A stretch of 64,000 nucleotides of DNA from Uranotaenia lowii. Lineage: Eukaryota; Arthropoda; Insecta; Diptera; Culicidae. The position numbers and the translations under genes are program-made. The stretch spans positions 370,555,160 through 370,619,159 of the forward strand of contig NC_073692.1 of the NCBI RefSeq assembly GCF_029784155.1, read 5' to 3'. The notes beneath the pieces were generated by a model that saw nothing but the letters and a program-made list of their open reading frames with translations, did not search any database and was not told the origin of the DNA. The stretch's first letter is position 1; each line of letters starts with the position of its first letter. This document shows positions 11,046-22,849 of this stretch, piece after piece.

Positions 11046-11969
11046 TTAAATTTTCGGTCGGATCATCATTCGTGAGCTTTTGAGCGAAAAACAGGAGGTA
11101 TCTTCATCGAAATAGAACCAGTACATGCCTTCGCAATCCGCTTTCTCAGTCTTACCCTGGTAGATTCCGTTGAGGTTGCTGGAAAAGGAAAGATGAGATA
11201 AATTTAAAATAAAATTGTACGAATTTAGTGTGACCTTAGTATTCAAAAACATGAATTTTAGGCAAAAAGAGTAAAAATTATATCCTTAGGATGGGTAAAA
11301 TTTAGCTTACCTAGCAGCCAAATAACTGTGCCACCAAGCGCCATGATGGTATGCTACATAATTTTGACCATCTGCTGGCTCGTTGTCCGCATCGAAGGTG
11401 CTGAACTTTATGCCTAGGTGACGGTTGAGCGATTTCCCGGCTGTGCCATTGTACTGGCCGAGGCTCTCCAGTGTGTACTTTTCTGCCTCATCGGCCACGC
11501 GGAAGTCATCGTATGTGGCCACCTTGGAATTACCCTTGAAGTCCTCCAAAAGCACGAGCAACTCATGCCGTTTGGAAGAGGTAAGGCGATGAATCTTCTC
11601 CAGTCCCAACCAGAATTCACCATTCAGATCACCGAATCCATCCTCGTAGGCCTTCCAGCCTCGGTAGAAGTCCACGGAGCCGTTGAAACGATACTGGATC
11701 ACCGTCCAGCCTCCATCTGAGTAATTGTTATCGCATAAGGCTTCGAACGGTTTTCCGAATCCGGTTTTCGGCTGCAATTGGTATACCCCGGATGGTGAAC
11801 TCCGAACATCGAAGCACGTTTGTGAAACCTTATCGGTTTTATTAATTTGACGAAAGTTTCCTGACGATGAGGCTCTATGTAGCTCGTGTCCGACAGAGCT
11901 CGATATCTTGGACATAGAGCCACAGAAAACAAGCGCTACGAGGTAGATTTTGAGTCGTTTGATCAACAT
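11046..11969 (-). CDS. fibrinogen-related protein A (secreted FREP)
   Basis: Two exons: 11969-11311 and 11178-11046, joined by a gtaagc...ttttccag intron in phase 2, giving 263 residues. The ATG at 11969 gives a signal peptide (MLIKRLKIYLVALVFCGSMS). A spacer of about 25 residues leads to a fibrinogen C-terminal domain: TCFDVRSSPSGVYQLQ, ALCDNNYSDGGWTVIQYRFN, GSVDFYRGWKAYEDGFGDLN, FSTFDADNE, GAWWHS, SNLNGIYQ. Mosquito FREPs act as haemolymph pattern-recognition proteins, so extracellular immune recognition is likely. The usual Cys pair around GAWWY is missing (NYVAYHHGAWWHSYLAAS), and the Ca-site motif DADND reads DADNE. Two new Cys occur in exon 2 (KADCEGMYW and DTSCFSL). Unlike gene B there is no intron after the signal peptide. 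Confidence 0.9.
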
Positions 11970-11991
11970 TTTCAACTGATGACTGCAAATT

Positions 11992-12017
11992 TTTCGGGCG
12001 TCGTCAGACTTTTTATA
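11992..12017 (-). promoter_or_regulatory. FREP A core promoter: TATA box plus conserved motif
   Basis: TATAAAAA on the minus strand at 12017-12010 lies about 40 bases above the ATG. It is followed by gacgacgcccgaaa at 12005-11992, which recurs at nearly the same distance from the TATA box in FREP B. Confidence 0.65.
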
Positions 12018-12020
12018 CAC

Positions 12021-12410
12021 TGAGGCTCGTGTTACAATTTTGGCAAAAACTTCTTATCAACTTTTGTACCCACGTGGATTGCGGTCATTATTTTTGGGTT
12101 TGTTGTTAAGCTTTCTTCTAATATCTCGCTCACACTGACGACATCATGAGAGAGTTTTGAACTTTATTCAACCGCAAACCGGTTTTGACCGTCAAGTTGC
12201 TATTTGAGAAGATTTTTTCCAACAGCGAAGCTGCAAAGCGGAATCCCGGAACAGCATAATCAACCCTTAAGTGCTGAGAACTCACGCGTCCCATTAATTA
12301 GCTATTTGAGATAAGAATCGTCCCCTCCTAAGGTTGAAAGGAAGGGGTTGGTCATTGATTTCACCCGAAATATCAAATCTCATTTAAAATTTCAATCTAA
12401 ATTCTCAATT
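12021..12410. other. FREP A upstream region, non-coding
   Basis: No gene is seen. The sequence leads into the 13-bp satellite and would contain any distal regulatory sites of FREP A. Confidence 0.4.
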
Positions 12411-14142
12411 CTGAATCTGAATTCTGAATCTGAATTCTGAATCTGAATTCTGAATCTGAATTCTGAATCTGAATCTGAATTCTGAATCTGAATTCTGAAT
12501 CTGAATTCTGAATCTGAATTCTGAATCTGAATTCTGAATCTGAATTCTGAATCTGAATTCTGAATCTGAATTCTGAATCTGAATTCTGAATCTGAATTCT
12601 GAATCTGAATTCTGAATCTGAATTCTGAATCTGAATTCTGAATCTGAATTCTGAATCTGAATTCTGAATCTGAATTCTGAATCTGAATTCTGAATCTGAA
12701 TTCTGAATCTGAATTCTGAATCTGAATTCTGAATCTGAATTCTGAATCTGAATTCTGAATCTGAATCTGAATTCTGAATCTGAATTCTGAATCTGAATTC
12801 TGAATCTGAATTCTGAATCTGAATTCTGAATCTGAATTCTAAATCTGAATTCTAAATCTGAATTCTGAATCTGAATTCTGAATCTGAATTCTGAATCTGA
12901 ATTCTGAATCTGAATTCTGAATCTGAATTCTGAATCTGAATTCTGAATCTGAATTCTGAATCTGAATTCTGAATCTGAATTCTGAATCTGAATTCTGAAT
13001 CTGAATTCTGAATCTGAATTCTGAATCTGAATTCTGAATCTGAATTCTGAATCTGAATTCTGAATCTGAATTCTGAATCTGAATTCTGAATCTGAATTCT
13101 GAATCTGAATTCTGAATCTGAATTCTGAATCTGAATTCTGAATCTGAATTCTGAATCTGAATTCTGAATCTGAATTCTGAATCTGAATTCTGAATCTGAA
13201 TTCTGAATCTGAATTCTGAATCTGAATTCTGAATCTGAATTCTGAATCTGAATTCTGAATCTGAATTCTGAATCTGAATTCTGAATCTGAATTCTGAATC
13301 TGAATTCTGAATCTGAATTCTGAATCTGAATTCTGAATCTGAATTCTGAATCTGAATTCTGAATCTGAATTCTGAATCTGAATTCTGAATCTGAATTCTG
13401 AATCTGAATTCTGAATCTGAATTCTGAATCTGAATTCTGAATCTGAATTCTGAATCTGAATTCTGAATCTGAATTCTGAATCTGAATTCTGAATCTGAAT
13501 TCTGAATCTGAATTCTGAATCTGAATTCTGAATCTGAATTCTGAATCTGAATTCTGAATCTGAATTCTGAATCTGAATTCTGAATCTGAATTCTGAATCT
13601 GAATTCTGAATCTGAATTCTGAATCTGAATTCTGAATCTGAATTCTGAATCTGAATTCTGAATCTGAATTCTGAATCTGAATTCTGAATCTGAATTCTGA
13701 ATCTGAATTCTGAATCTGAATTCTGAATCTGAATTCTGAATCTGAATTCTGAATCTGAATTCTGAATCTGAATTCTGAATCTGAATTCTGAATCTGAATT
13801 CTGAATCTGAATTCTGAATCTGAATTCTGAATCTGAGTTCTGAATCTGAATTCTGAATCTGAATTCTGAATCTGAATTCTGAATCTGAATTCTGAATCTG
13901 AATTCTGAATCTGAATTCTGAATCTGAATTCTGAATCTGAATTCTGAATCTGAATTCTGAATCTGAATTCTGAATCTGAATTCTGAATCTGAATTCTGAA
14001 TCTGAATTCTGAATCTGAATTCTGAATCTGAATTCTGAATCTGAATTCTGAATCTGAATTCTGAATCTGAATTCTAAATCTGAATTCTGAATCTGAATTC
14101 TAAATCTGAATACTGAATCTGAATTCTGAATTCTGAATCTGA
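12411..14142. repeat. 13-bp satellite array (GAATTCTGAATCT)n, first locus
   Basis: About 1.7 kb of almost perfect head-to-tail copies of a 13-base unit, gaattctgaatct. There are a few one-base variants (gaattctaaatct, gagttctgaatct) and places where half a unit is missing (12463-12479, 12754-12775). The same unit forms the arrays at 61140-62934. It separates FREP A from FREP B. Confidence 0.97.
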
Positions 14143-14531
14143 ATTTCTAATCTAAATTTTTATTTAATTTTTCTAAACCTGGATTCGGGATATTTTTGTA
14201 TTAATTCATTTGTGAGTGGATCGTTTAAAAATTCAGAATCTGTTTATTTGAGTTTTTCAGAGAAATTTCCTGCATTGCTGCGGTGAGTTTATGATTTTTA
14301 GTTTTTTTTAAATAAGTCTTTTTTATTATTGAAATTGACTATTTCATGGATTTTCTTTTCATTACTAAAGAGTAATTTTTCATTTATTACCAACTTGCAT
14401 TAAGATTTATTGGCATTCATGAATATTTTTCTGAACTGTTCTGCCAACGTTTTTTCATAAATAATTAAGAAAAAAAAGAACTTAACATAATCTGATAGAG
14501 CTTAAAATGGCAGCAAGTGTCAAAAAACTTT
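14143..14531. other. non-coding stretch downstream of FREP B
   Basis: AT-rich sequence between the satellite and the FREP B stop codon. It is the presumed 3' untranslated region and terminator of FREP B. No strong AATAAA on the minus strand close to the stop was noted. Confidence 0.4.
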
Positions 14532-15654
14532 TTAAATCTTCTCCCGGATCATCATTCGTGAGCTTTTGAGCGAATACAAGGAGTTATGGAAATACAGCCA
14601 GAACATTCCCTTTTTGTTGTCCTTCACGCCTTTACCAAGATACTTCCCGTTGAGATTGCTGGAAAAGAAAACATTCGAAAAAAAAATCAAACAAAATTAA
14701 CTGTTCTAAGTTCAGTAAAAAATAAAACGTCTTTTGGATAGAGGAATCAAATTTACCTAACAGCACATTCATAGTACCACCAAGCGCCACTCCGGTCTTC
14801 AGCACAGTTGTAGTAATAATCCGAATCGTTGTCCGCATCGAAGGTGCTGAACTTTTGACCACGATGATAAGTAAGTGAATCCTCTGCTGTGCCATTGTGC
14901 CGTCCCAGGCTCTCCAGTCTGTACTTCTCTGCCTCATCGGCCACGCGGAAGTCGTCGTATGTGGCCACCTTGGAATTACCCTCAAAGTCCTCTAAGAGCA
15001 CATGCAATTCATGACGTTTGGAAGAGGTGAGCTCATGAATGGTCTCCAATCCCAGCCAGAACTCCCCTTGCAGATCACCGAATCCATCCTCGTAGTCCTT
15101 CCAGCCTCGGTAGAAGTCCACGGAGCCGTCGAAACGCTTTTGGATCACCGTCCAGCCTCCACCTGAGTAATCGTTATCGCATAAGGCTCCGTACGGTGCC
15201 CCGTATCGTTTTTTTGAGTGCAATTGATGTATTCCGGATGGAGAATTACGAACATCGTAGCACGTTCGTGGAGCTTCTTCTCTTTCATCACTTGTCCCAC
15301 TTTTGATATATCCATCGTTGGATGAAGAAGAGGATACCGGTAGTTTATCAATGTTTTTTCCAACGAAGTTTTCGAGGATTTTCATTTTCTGCCAAAGCTT
15401 TTCCATATCTGATTGGTACGTCTGGCGGTGTTCTGTCAAGCTTTGGGTTAGATTGTTCAGGCTGAAAGATAAGAGACAACCAAAAAGATCAACACAAGAA
15501 AAAAAACTTACCAACAACATGATCCTTACCGAGAGTTGATGGTATCTAAAGAAGCCCCGAAACGCTCGTACCCCATAGAAGAGCACAATATTTTGGGCAC
15601 AGAGCCACACAGAACGAGCGCTACGAGATAGATTTTGAATTGTTTGATCAACAT
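14532..15654 (-). CDS. fibrinogen-related protein B (secreted FREP with coiled spacer)
   Basis: Three exons: 15654-15530, 15461-14757, 14658-14532, with introns gtaagg...tttcag and gtaaat...ttccag. They give 318 residues. The signal peptide is MLIKQFKIYLVALVLCGS, close to that of FREP A. A helical spacer follows (QSLTEHRQTYQSDMEKLWQK, then MKILENFVGKNIDKL), which could form a coiled-coil for multimerisation. The fibrinogen domain is canonical: RTCYDVRNSPSGIHQL, LCDNDYSGGGWTVIQKRFDG, FSTFDADNDSDY, NCAEDRSGAWWYYEC, SNLNGKYLG, MMIREKI at the end. All four domain cysteines and the Ca-binding DADND are kept. The final intron falls at the same codon (AG|C of the SNLNG serine) as in A and C, showing common descent by duplication. 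Confidence 0.92.
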
Positions 15655-15676
15655 TTTGGACTGAAAACTGTGATTG

Positions 15677-15702
15677 TTTCGGGCGTCGTCATTGGTTTTA
15701 TA
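15677..15702 (-). promoter_or_regulatory. FREP B core promoter: TATA box plus conserved motif
   Basis: TATAAAA at 15702-15696 (minus strand), then gacgacgcccgaaa at 15690-15677, then the ATG at 15654. Layout and motif match FREP A. Confidence 0.65.
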
Positions 15703-16519
15703 TGTTGAAGCTTGTGTTGCGATTTGGGCAAAAACATTTTATCAACAAATCTACCAACATGAATGGCGGTAGCAGTTTTTTTGTTCGTTTTTTTTTTCAG
15801 TTCTGTAATGAAGTTTGCGCTAAAAATCCCCCGCTAAAATCGTTATCAGGACATGGGGAGAGAATTCTTGCACGCACGCGCAAGCGATTTAGGTCGTCGA
15901 GTTGCTATTTTAGTTAGAAGTTTAATGCTCACCGCAGGAGGCTGTTGTTATCAAATTTGGGAATTCTGTATCAGCACAACAAACTCTTGAGGTGCTGAGA
16001 ATTCTCACGAGATAAGATCCGCGTTCTGAGTTTTCTTCTAAGATTGTTGACCGGAACGTGCTTGCAAAGTTGACTGAATTTTTTTTTTTTTTTTTTTTGA
16101 ACAAAAATGACTATCAATCAGCCAACGACCTCGATTATATTAAAAACCCGCTCGATGAATTTTAAATTTCTTCTGGAAAAAATCGTTTTTCATCGTTTTA
16201 TTAATCATAAATTCAACAATATCAACAGAACAGTACAAAAAATTACAAATACAAACCAAATTTTGCCTATTTGAAACTCAATAAAAAGGCTTTTAAATGA
16301 TAGAAAACAGTTTTCAAAAATTCAAACTATAGGCTAAGTTATTCATGATTATGCGACATAGTTTCATGTTGATCAAAGCTACCCCGGTGATCGATGTTAC
16401 CCCGTTTTACGGTACTCCAATTCTTAAGCAAAAATAAAGGTCAAGTGGTTGATGGAAAAAGTATTCTCCTTCAATATGAGAAAAAGAAACTTGAAATTTA
16501 TGTAATAAAACGGAATATG
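15703..16519. other. FREP B upstream region, non-coding
   Basis: No gene is recognised. A 19-base T run lies at about 16081-16099. The open stretches on the minus strand here are not supported by any family feature. Confidence 0.4.
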
Positions 16520-16687
16520 TAGGGGAGAATGAGGATACTAGATTCCTGGGGATACTTGATTCTTTAGCTATATCTCGAAACTGGAATGTCTTACAAAGAT
16601 CAAATGTTCTAGAAAAATGTACCAAAATGAGCAAAATAACAATGCTTGTAGTTTAAAAATTTTTAACAAAATAATTGTTTGAGTAAT

Positions 16688-16790
16688 GGCTGAATCAAAG
16701 CAATCGAAAGATTCCTTTTAATTCAACCACGGTAAATGAAAAGTTCATATACCAGTATCATTCAACCAAGTAGGCTCACAACACAACAGA
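16688..16790 (+). mobile_element. 103-bp insertion derived from the Penelope-like terminal repeat
   Basis: The segment contains tgaatcaaagcaatcgaaag, attcaaccacggtaaatgaa, aagttcatataccagtat and ccaagtaggctcacaacaca. These are all pieces of the terminal repeat of the element at 7865, rearranged so that both ends of the repeat are present. It is flanked by an 11-bp duplication gtttgagtaat (16677-16687 and 16791-16801). Confidence 0.75.
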
Positions 16791-17789
16791 GTTTGAGTAA
16801 TTGAACTTTGTTTGAAAAATATCACAAAATGTAACTTGAAGATCTTTTTTCGTCACTTTAAAATGTTCCTTACATGGGAAAATTATGAAAAAAATATTTG
16901 TTCCAATGTATCAATCGTTCGAGCTTAAAATGAACTTCATAATGCCATATTTTCAAAGCAATGGAAAACTCTCTACTTTTTTCAGAAAAAGTTTTCTAAA
17001 ATGTTGATTATGGGTACAATTGATCCCCTAAAGCAGTGGTCGGCAACCTTTTCAGTCGGAAGAGCCAAAAACCTCAAATTTTCAAAATTTTGGAGTTTAA
17101 AAGAGCCACGTTAAAGATTTATCGTTTTTTTAATAAAAAAAATCAAAATAAATGAATGATCAATGAACATTAGTTTTACGAAAATAACTTCAAATGCGTT
17201 AAAGTTTTTTTTTCTAACTCTTGGATTTTTCTTTTCATTCTGTTTCTGATTATATTTAAGATCATGGATTCTCTTCTGGATCGTCAACTCTTCTTATATA
17301 TGTAGTTTGAATGTATATCATTTTTAATACTTTGGCAAAATCGAGTCAAGAAAGTTTAAAGTGCATATTGAACTTATTTACAAAAGCAGAATGTTTATAA
17401 TTTCTTCGGCAAAAACTAGCTTGTATAATAACGAAGTAAAGAGAAATATTTTTTTTTTATTGAAAAGCTTTTTTAAGACACTTACCTACCAGATTTATTA
17501 AATTCTTTCCAACTAAAATTTATTTAGTCGAAAGTTTTAATCTTGAAAAATTTTGCTTCTGACTGCTGGAAGAATTTTAAAAATTCATGAAATCAAGCGA
17601 ACGAGTCTTCAGAATTTTATGCATCTGGAAAATTAAAAAATCTCATTCCATGTCACATGTGATTTTTTCGAATTGTGCGTCCAATTCGATGAAAAATACA
17701 ATTTGATACATTGTATATTATTCATCAATGCTTGTCAAAGCTTAGTTTGTTGGAGTAAAGTGTTGATTGACCAGTATAAATTTCTAAAA

Positions 17790-20738
17790 ATGAAATTATG
17801 TAGCCTTCATGTAAAAACCGTGACAAATCATAAAGAAACAGTATACTTGAACTGGCAAAAATCAGTTTTAATCACTCGCCGTTCGATTTCTCTGTACTAC
17901 CAAAACGCTAGCGGTATGCGTACCAAGACTACAGCTTTTTACAACGCGCTCTCAGCAAGTGACTACGACTGCATACTGATCACTGAAACCTGGTTGAATA
18001 ATAATATTCTGAATAGCGAACTAGCCTCAAACTACTCCATTTATCGTTGTGACCGCAGTTCAGCCACGAGCACGGCTCGACGAGGAGGAGGTGTGTTGAT
18101 TGCTGTAAAAAATTGACTCAGTGCAATCCCTCTGGTCTTTGAAAACTGCGAACATCTTGAACAAACCGCTGTGAAAGTCAACATCGGCCGGACTACCCTA
18201 TATTTGTGTTGCATCTATCTACGACCAAATAGCTGCCTCCGAAACTATGAGTCACATTTTACTGCCGTTCAAGAGATTATCAGTAAAGCATCTGTCAGAG
18301 ATTTCGTCATTGTTGTGGGTGATTATAATCTGCCACACCTCCACTGGACATATGATCTCGACATTCATAGCTACCTACCGACAAACCCCTCAACCGAAAT
18401 TGAAATCGCTCTATCGGAAACGCTACTCTCCACTGGATTACATCAGCTTTGCGGCGTACCGAACAACAATCTACGGTTTTTAGACCTTGCCTTCTCAAAC
18501 GATCCCGTCAAAGTAAACATGATTGAATCTCCCACCCCGATAGTTCCGGTGGACCGCCATCACAAGCCGTATATTTTTTGCATCGACGTTGACTTTGACG
18601 TTGGACCTTCTGAAGAGCCTATTGGTGAACTCGATTTTGATTTCAGAAACTGTAATTTCGAGCTAGTGGCAGCTGCTCTCGACTCAACCAATTGGGAATG
18701 TCTTGATGTGGCTTCGAACGTGGAATCTGCTGTCGAAATGTTCTACATGAAACTATACACAGTTTTGAAACAAAATGTCCCTTTAAAGCGCCGCCATACA
18801 TTCATATCTAGGAAACACGAATGGTGGAATTCTGATCTTCGTCGTTTACGCAACCAGCTTCGAAAAGCACGCAAACGTTACAATCGAATTCGCTCTGAAG
18901 ACAGTAAACATCATCTTAGACGCTTAGAAAACGAATTTAAAGGTTTAAACGAGCTGCTTCACCGTCAACATGTTTCGCGGCTTCAAGAAAACATGAAAAA
19001 TGACCCCTCATCATTTTGGACACATCTCAAACATAAAAAACAAAACGCCGCAGTCCCCGTTGATGTAAGCTTCCGCGGTGTAACCTCCTCCAGCTTGACC
19101 GAATCGGCAAATATGTTTGCTGAATTCTTCCAAAGCGTTTACTCTCCACCTAGTAATGGCACAGACAACAGCTACCTCGCATCGCTCGAGTCTTATGACA
19201 TAAACTTGCCCTTGCCGTGTTTTTCCGTTCAGGATATCTACGAGAAGCTGACCGCAGTTGACCCAACGAAAGGATCTGGTCCTGACGGCATTCCTCCTGT
19301 GGTTCTGAAACATTGCGCCGCATCTGTAGCTGCCCCGATTTGCAGTATTTTAAATCGATCGCTCAACGAAAGGACGTTCCCCAGTGCTTGGAAGGTTGCA
19401 GCAATTTCTCCGATTTATAAATCAGGCAATGCTCATCACGTCGAAAACTACCGCCCAATCTCAATCCTGAGTTCAATTTCAAAAGTTTTCGAAGTTTTAA
19501 TGCACGAGCGATTGTATGCTGCCATAAAACCTCTTATCTCAGAGTCTCAGCATGGATTCGTAAAGAAACGGTCTACGGTGACGAATCTGATGTGTTACGT
19601 TAGTTTCCTGAGTAATAGTCTGGAGAAAGGTTGTCAAGTGGACTCAGTCTATATTGACTTTGCAAAAGCGTTTGACCGTGTCCCGCACAGAATTCTCCTT
19701 GCAAAGATGGATCGCCTAGGGTTTCCAGCTTGGTCACTTGATTGGATTGCTTCTTATCTGTTGCACCGACAGGCTTTCACGAAAATTAGGAATTCACGAT
19801 CACGAACTTTCGCCACCCCATCTGGAGTACCGCAGGGAAGTCACCTTGGACCCCTTCTGTTCATAGTTTTCGTGAATGACCTATGTAATACTTTTCAATC
19901 CGACACTCTGCTTTATGCTGATGACTTGAAGCTGTTCAGAAGAATTAGCAGTTCCGTTGACTGTCTTGCCTTACAAAACGACATCGGCAGATTAGAAGAC
20001 TGGTGCCGCTTAAATGGAATGACGGCAAACGCCAAAAAATGCAAGATAGTCAACTTCACTCGTGCACGTAACACAGTCAACTTCGAATATCAACTCTCGG
20101 GTTCAACATTGGAGAATGTCAAATCCATTCTCGACCTGGGAGTGAAAATTGACAGCAAACTAACATTCGCTGAACACATTGCGCTCACGTCTGCGAAGGG
20201 TTTTGCTGCATTAGGATTCTTGCGTCGTAGCACGAAAGACTTCGACGACGTCTATGCACTGAAAGCAGTGTACTGCTCTTCGGTTCGTAGCATTATGGAA
20301 TACGCCGCTCAGGTATGGGCTCCTTCTCAGAGTACACACTGCTACCGACTTGAACGTGTCCAGCGAAGCTTCGTTAGGTACGCTCTCCGGCGACTTCCTT
20401 GGAACGAACCACTTCGACTTCCACCGTACGAGCAAAGGTGTGCTCTGATAAGCATTGCTTCTCTCGAAAAGCGTCGTACCGAGCTACAACAAACATTTAT
20501 TTTTGATGTCTTAACTTATCGTGTTGACTCTGCTTACGTATTGGAACGCGTCAACCTTTACATATCAACGAGGACACTACGACAACGTCCATTCCTCTGG
20601 ATACCTTTTCACCGCACTGCATATGGCCGAAACCATCCCATAGATAAATGTTGTGAACGTTTCAACTCAGTGTACCATCTTTTTAATTTCGATACGTGTA
20701 AACGTAAATTTAAATTAGAATTAAGTAGTATGTCTTAG
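17790..20738 (+). pseudogene. non-LTR retrotransposon ORF2 (endonuclease + reverse transcriptase), one premature stop
   Basis: From the ATG at 17790 (MKLCSLHVKTVTN) the frame runs to a TGA at 18114-18116 and continues in the same frame to 20738, about 980 codons. The apurinic-type endonuclease shows SLYYQNASGMRTK, CILITETWLNNN, GGGVLIAV and, after the stop, VVGDYNLPHLHW and PVDRHH. The reverse transcriptase shows KGSGPDGIPPVVLK, YRPISILSS, ESQHGFVKKRSTVTNL, DFAKAFDRVPH, SGVPQGSHLGPLLF and the catalytic LLYADDLKLF. The layout fits the Jockey/CR1 group, CR1-like by the QNASGMRTK endonuclease start, but the clade is a guess. The tail is A-rich (20780-20820). No gag ORF1 is seen upstream, so it may be 5' truncated. 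Confidence 0.85.
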
Positions 20739-20820
20739 TTTTAAGTTAGTCTGTACGGTATTCCAACCAAAGATGAACTAAATAAAAAAAAAAATATATT
20801 TTTAAAGTTTAAAAAAAAAA

Positions 20821-21870
20821 TGAAAATAAATCAACGATGATTAACTCTCAATCGCAAATGAAAAAAATATCCGTTACTGCAAATTTGTTCAAAATTTGTG
20901 TGCTTTTTGTGCATATTAGCTGCACGCTGCAATTTCAAATATTTATGTTCAAAGACTAGAAGGTTTACATTTTTTTTTCAATACATACTACCTATTAAAT
21001 TATTAAAAAAAACTGTTTCAGGGCGAAAATATCCATTTGGTTATTGGAAACAAATATTTAACCTGTGGTTAAATTTTCAAATAGTTTTTCCGAATTGTAA
21101 TTACTGTTTATTCTCAATGATGATTCGAGTTTAAAAAGCTGACAAACTTTAATTTCTAATTCTCAATTCTTAGTTTTGGATTTCTGTATTTCAATTTCAT
21201 GTAAATATCTATTCACTTTGTTTAATCCGTTGTTTATTGAACAGGCTTTCTAGAACTTTTCTGTAAGTATCCAGACCGGGCAAATCCGGGCATTGGGTTT
21301 CTAAATTTAAAACTCAAAACTGGTTAATATCCGGGCAAATCCAGCCAAGACCAACGTATTTTTCGAAAAAGACATGAAAAAAGCTGAATAATAAACACAC
21401 GAAAAATGATTTTCTATACCAAGGCACATAAGAGGCGTTCAAATCTTATTTAACAATTTTAAAAAATTGCATGCGAATTTGTTTTGTAAAATCAGCGGAA
21501 AATTTGGAATTTCATTAAAAAAAAATGTGAATAATCCAGGAAAAATCGGGCCTTTTTCCTCGATATACGGCAACCAGACCGAGCCTGGCATAATCAATTT
21601 TTTTCTTTGAAAATCTGGGCCAGCCCCGGATGAAGCGGTAAATTCAAATTTACGGCTAATATTAGAAACCGTTCTGAGTATTTGTTTTGCTTAAAGATTA
21701 AAAATTCTTGAACTTAATTCTTATGCTAAATTCAGGTATATCCAGATTCGCAAGTCGGATGAAAAAAACAATCTATAATTAAAGATTCATGCTTGAGGGC
21801 TCTTGAATATATTTCACATCTCGGTTCATTTTTTGATTCTGAATTTGAATTAAGATTTAAAAAGCATAGG
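20821..21870. other. non-coding interior of the hAT-type element
   Basis: AT-rich. The part from about 21260 to 21600 contains ccgggcaaatccgggc-type motifs that recur at 36900-37020 and 50930-51010, so it holds a fragment of a dispersed repeat family. No coding region is seen. Confidence 0.45.
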
Positions 21871-22849
21871 TAGGGGAGAGTGGGGATACTTGATCCCCTT
21901 TTCTTATTTTCACCATATCTTTTCGGAAAAATTTAGCAACTCGCCGTCTTTGACATTTTCTGACAGCTTGTAACTTCAAGTTTCTATGCTCCAAAAATTA
22001 GAGCGATACTTGAACCCGTTGATGGACAAGAAGCATTTTCGTGGGAGTAAAAAATATGCGATTTTTCTGAAGTTAGGGGAGACTTGATCCCCTATTGAAG
22101 GAGACTTGATCTTTTATTCAGGAAGCCCTAATCCTTGTATAAAAATCAAACAAAACCCCAAGATAGAATGTTAATTGACTATTTTGGTCATGTTTGTTCT
22201 CATTTCACAATTTATAGCAGACATAAGAAGGAAATTTTATAACTTTGTCTGAACGCTAATAACATTGCATACTTAAAGGCGCTATTTTTTATAATTAAGA
22301 GAAAATTAATTATTTTTGCTCATTTCTTCAGACAACTGTTTGATATATATTAGTTTTTGGATAAATATTAGTAATTTCGTAATCAGCAATTATTACGATC
22401 AATTCAGAAGAAGAATATGCCGTTTGGAAGGGGGATCAATTGTACCCAACTCTAGGGGATCAATTGTACCCATAATCAACATTTTAGAAAACTTTTTCTG
22501 AAAAAAGTTGAGAGTTTTCCATTACTTTGAAAATATGGCATTATGAAGTTCATTTTACGCTCGAACGATTGATACATTGGAACAAATATTTTTTTCATTA
22601 TTTTCCCATGTAAGGAACATTTTAAAGTGATGAAAAAAGATCTTCAAGTTACATTTTGTGAAATTTGTCAAACAAAGTTCAATTACTCAAACAATTATTT
22701 TTTTAAAAAATTTTAAACTACAAGCATTGTTATTTTGTTCATTTTGGCACATTTTTCTAGAACATTTGATCTTTGTAAGACATTCCAGTTTCGAGATATA
22801 GCTAAGGAATCAAGTATCCCCAGGGATCAAGTATCCTCATTCTCCCCTA
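21871..22849. mobile_element. TIR element (taggggaga...) copy 2, uninterrupted
   Basis: Starts taggggagagtggggatac and ends atcctcattctccccta. The whole 979 bp aligns in reverse complement to copy 1 (16520-17033 plus 23781-24363). It has no open reading frame of note and lies inside the hAT-type element. Confidence 0.8.

Noticed and set aside
12411..14142. CRISPR-like or regularly spaced repeat array
   Set aside because: Units are contiguous 13-bp repeats without spacers in a eukaryotic genome; it is a satellite.
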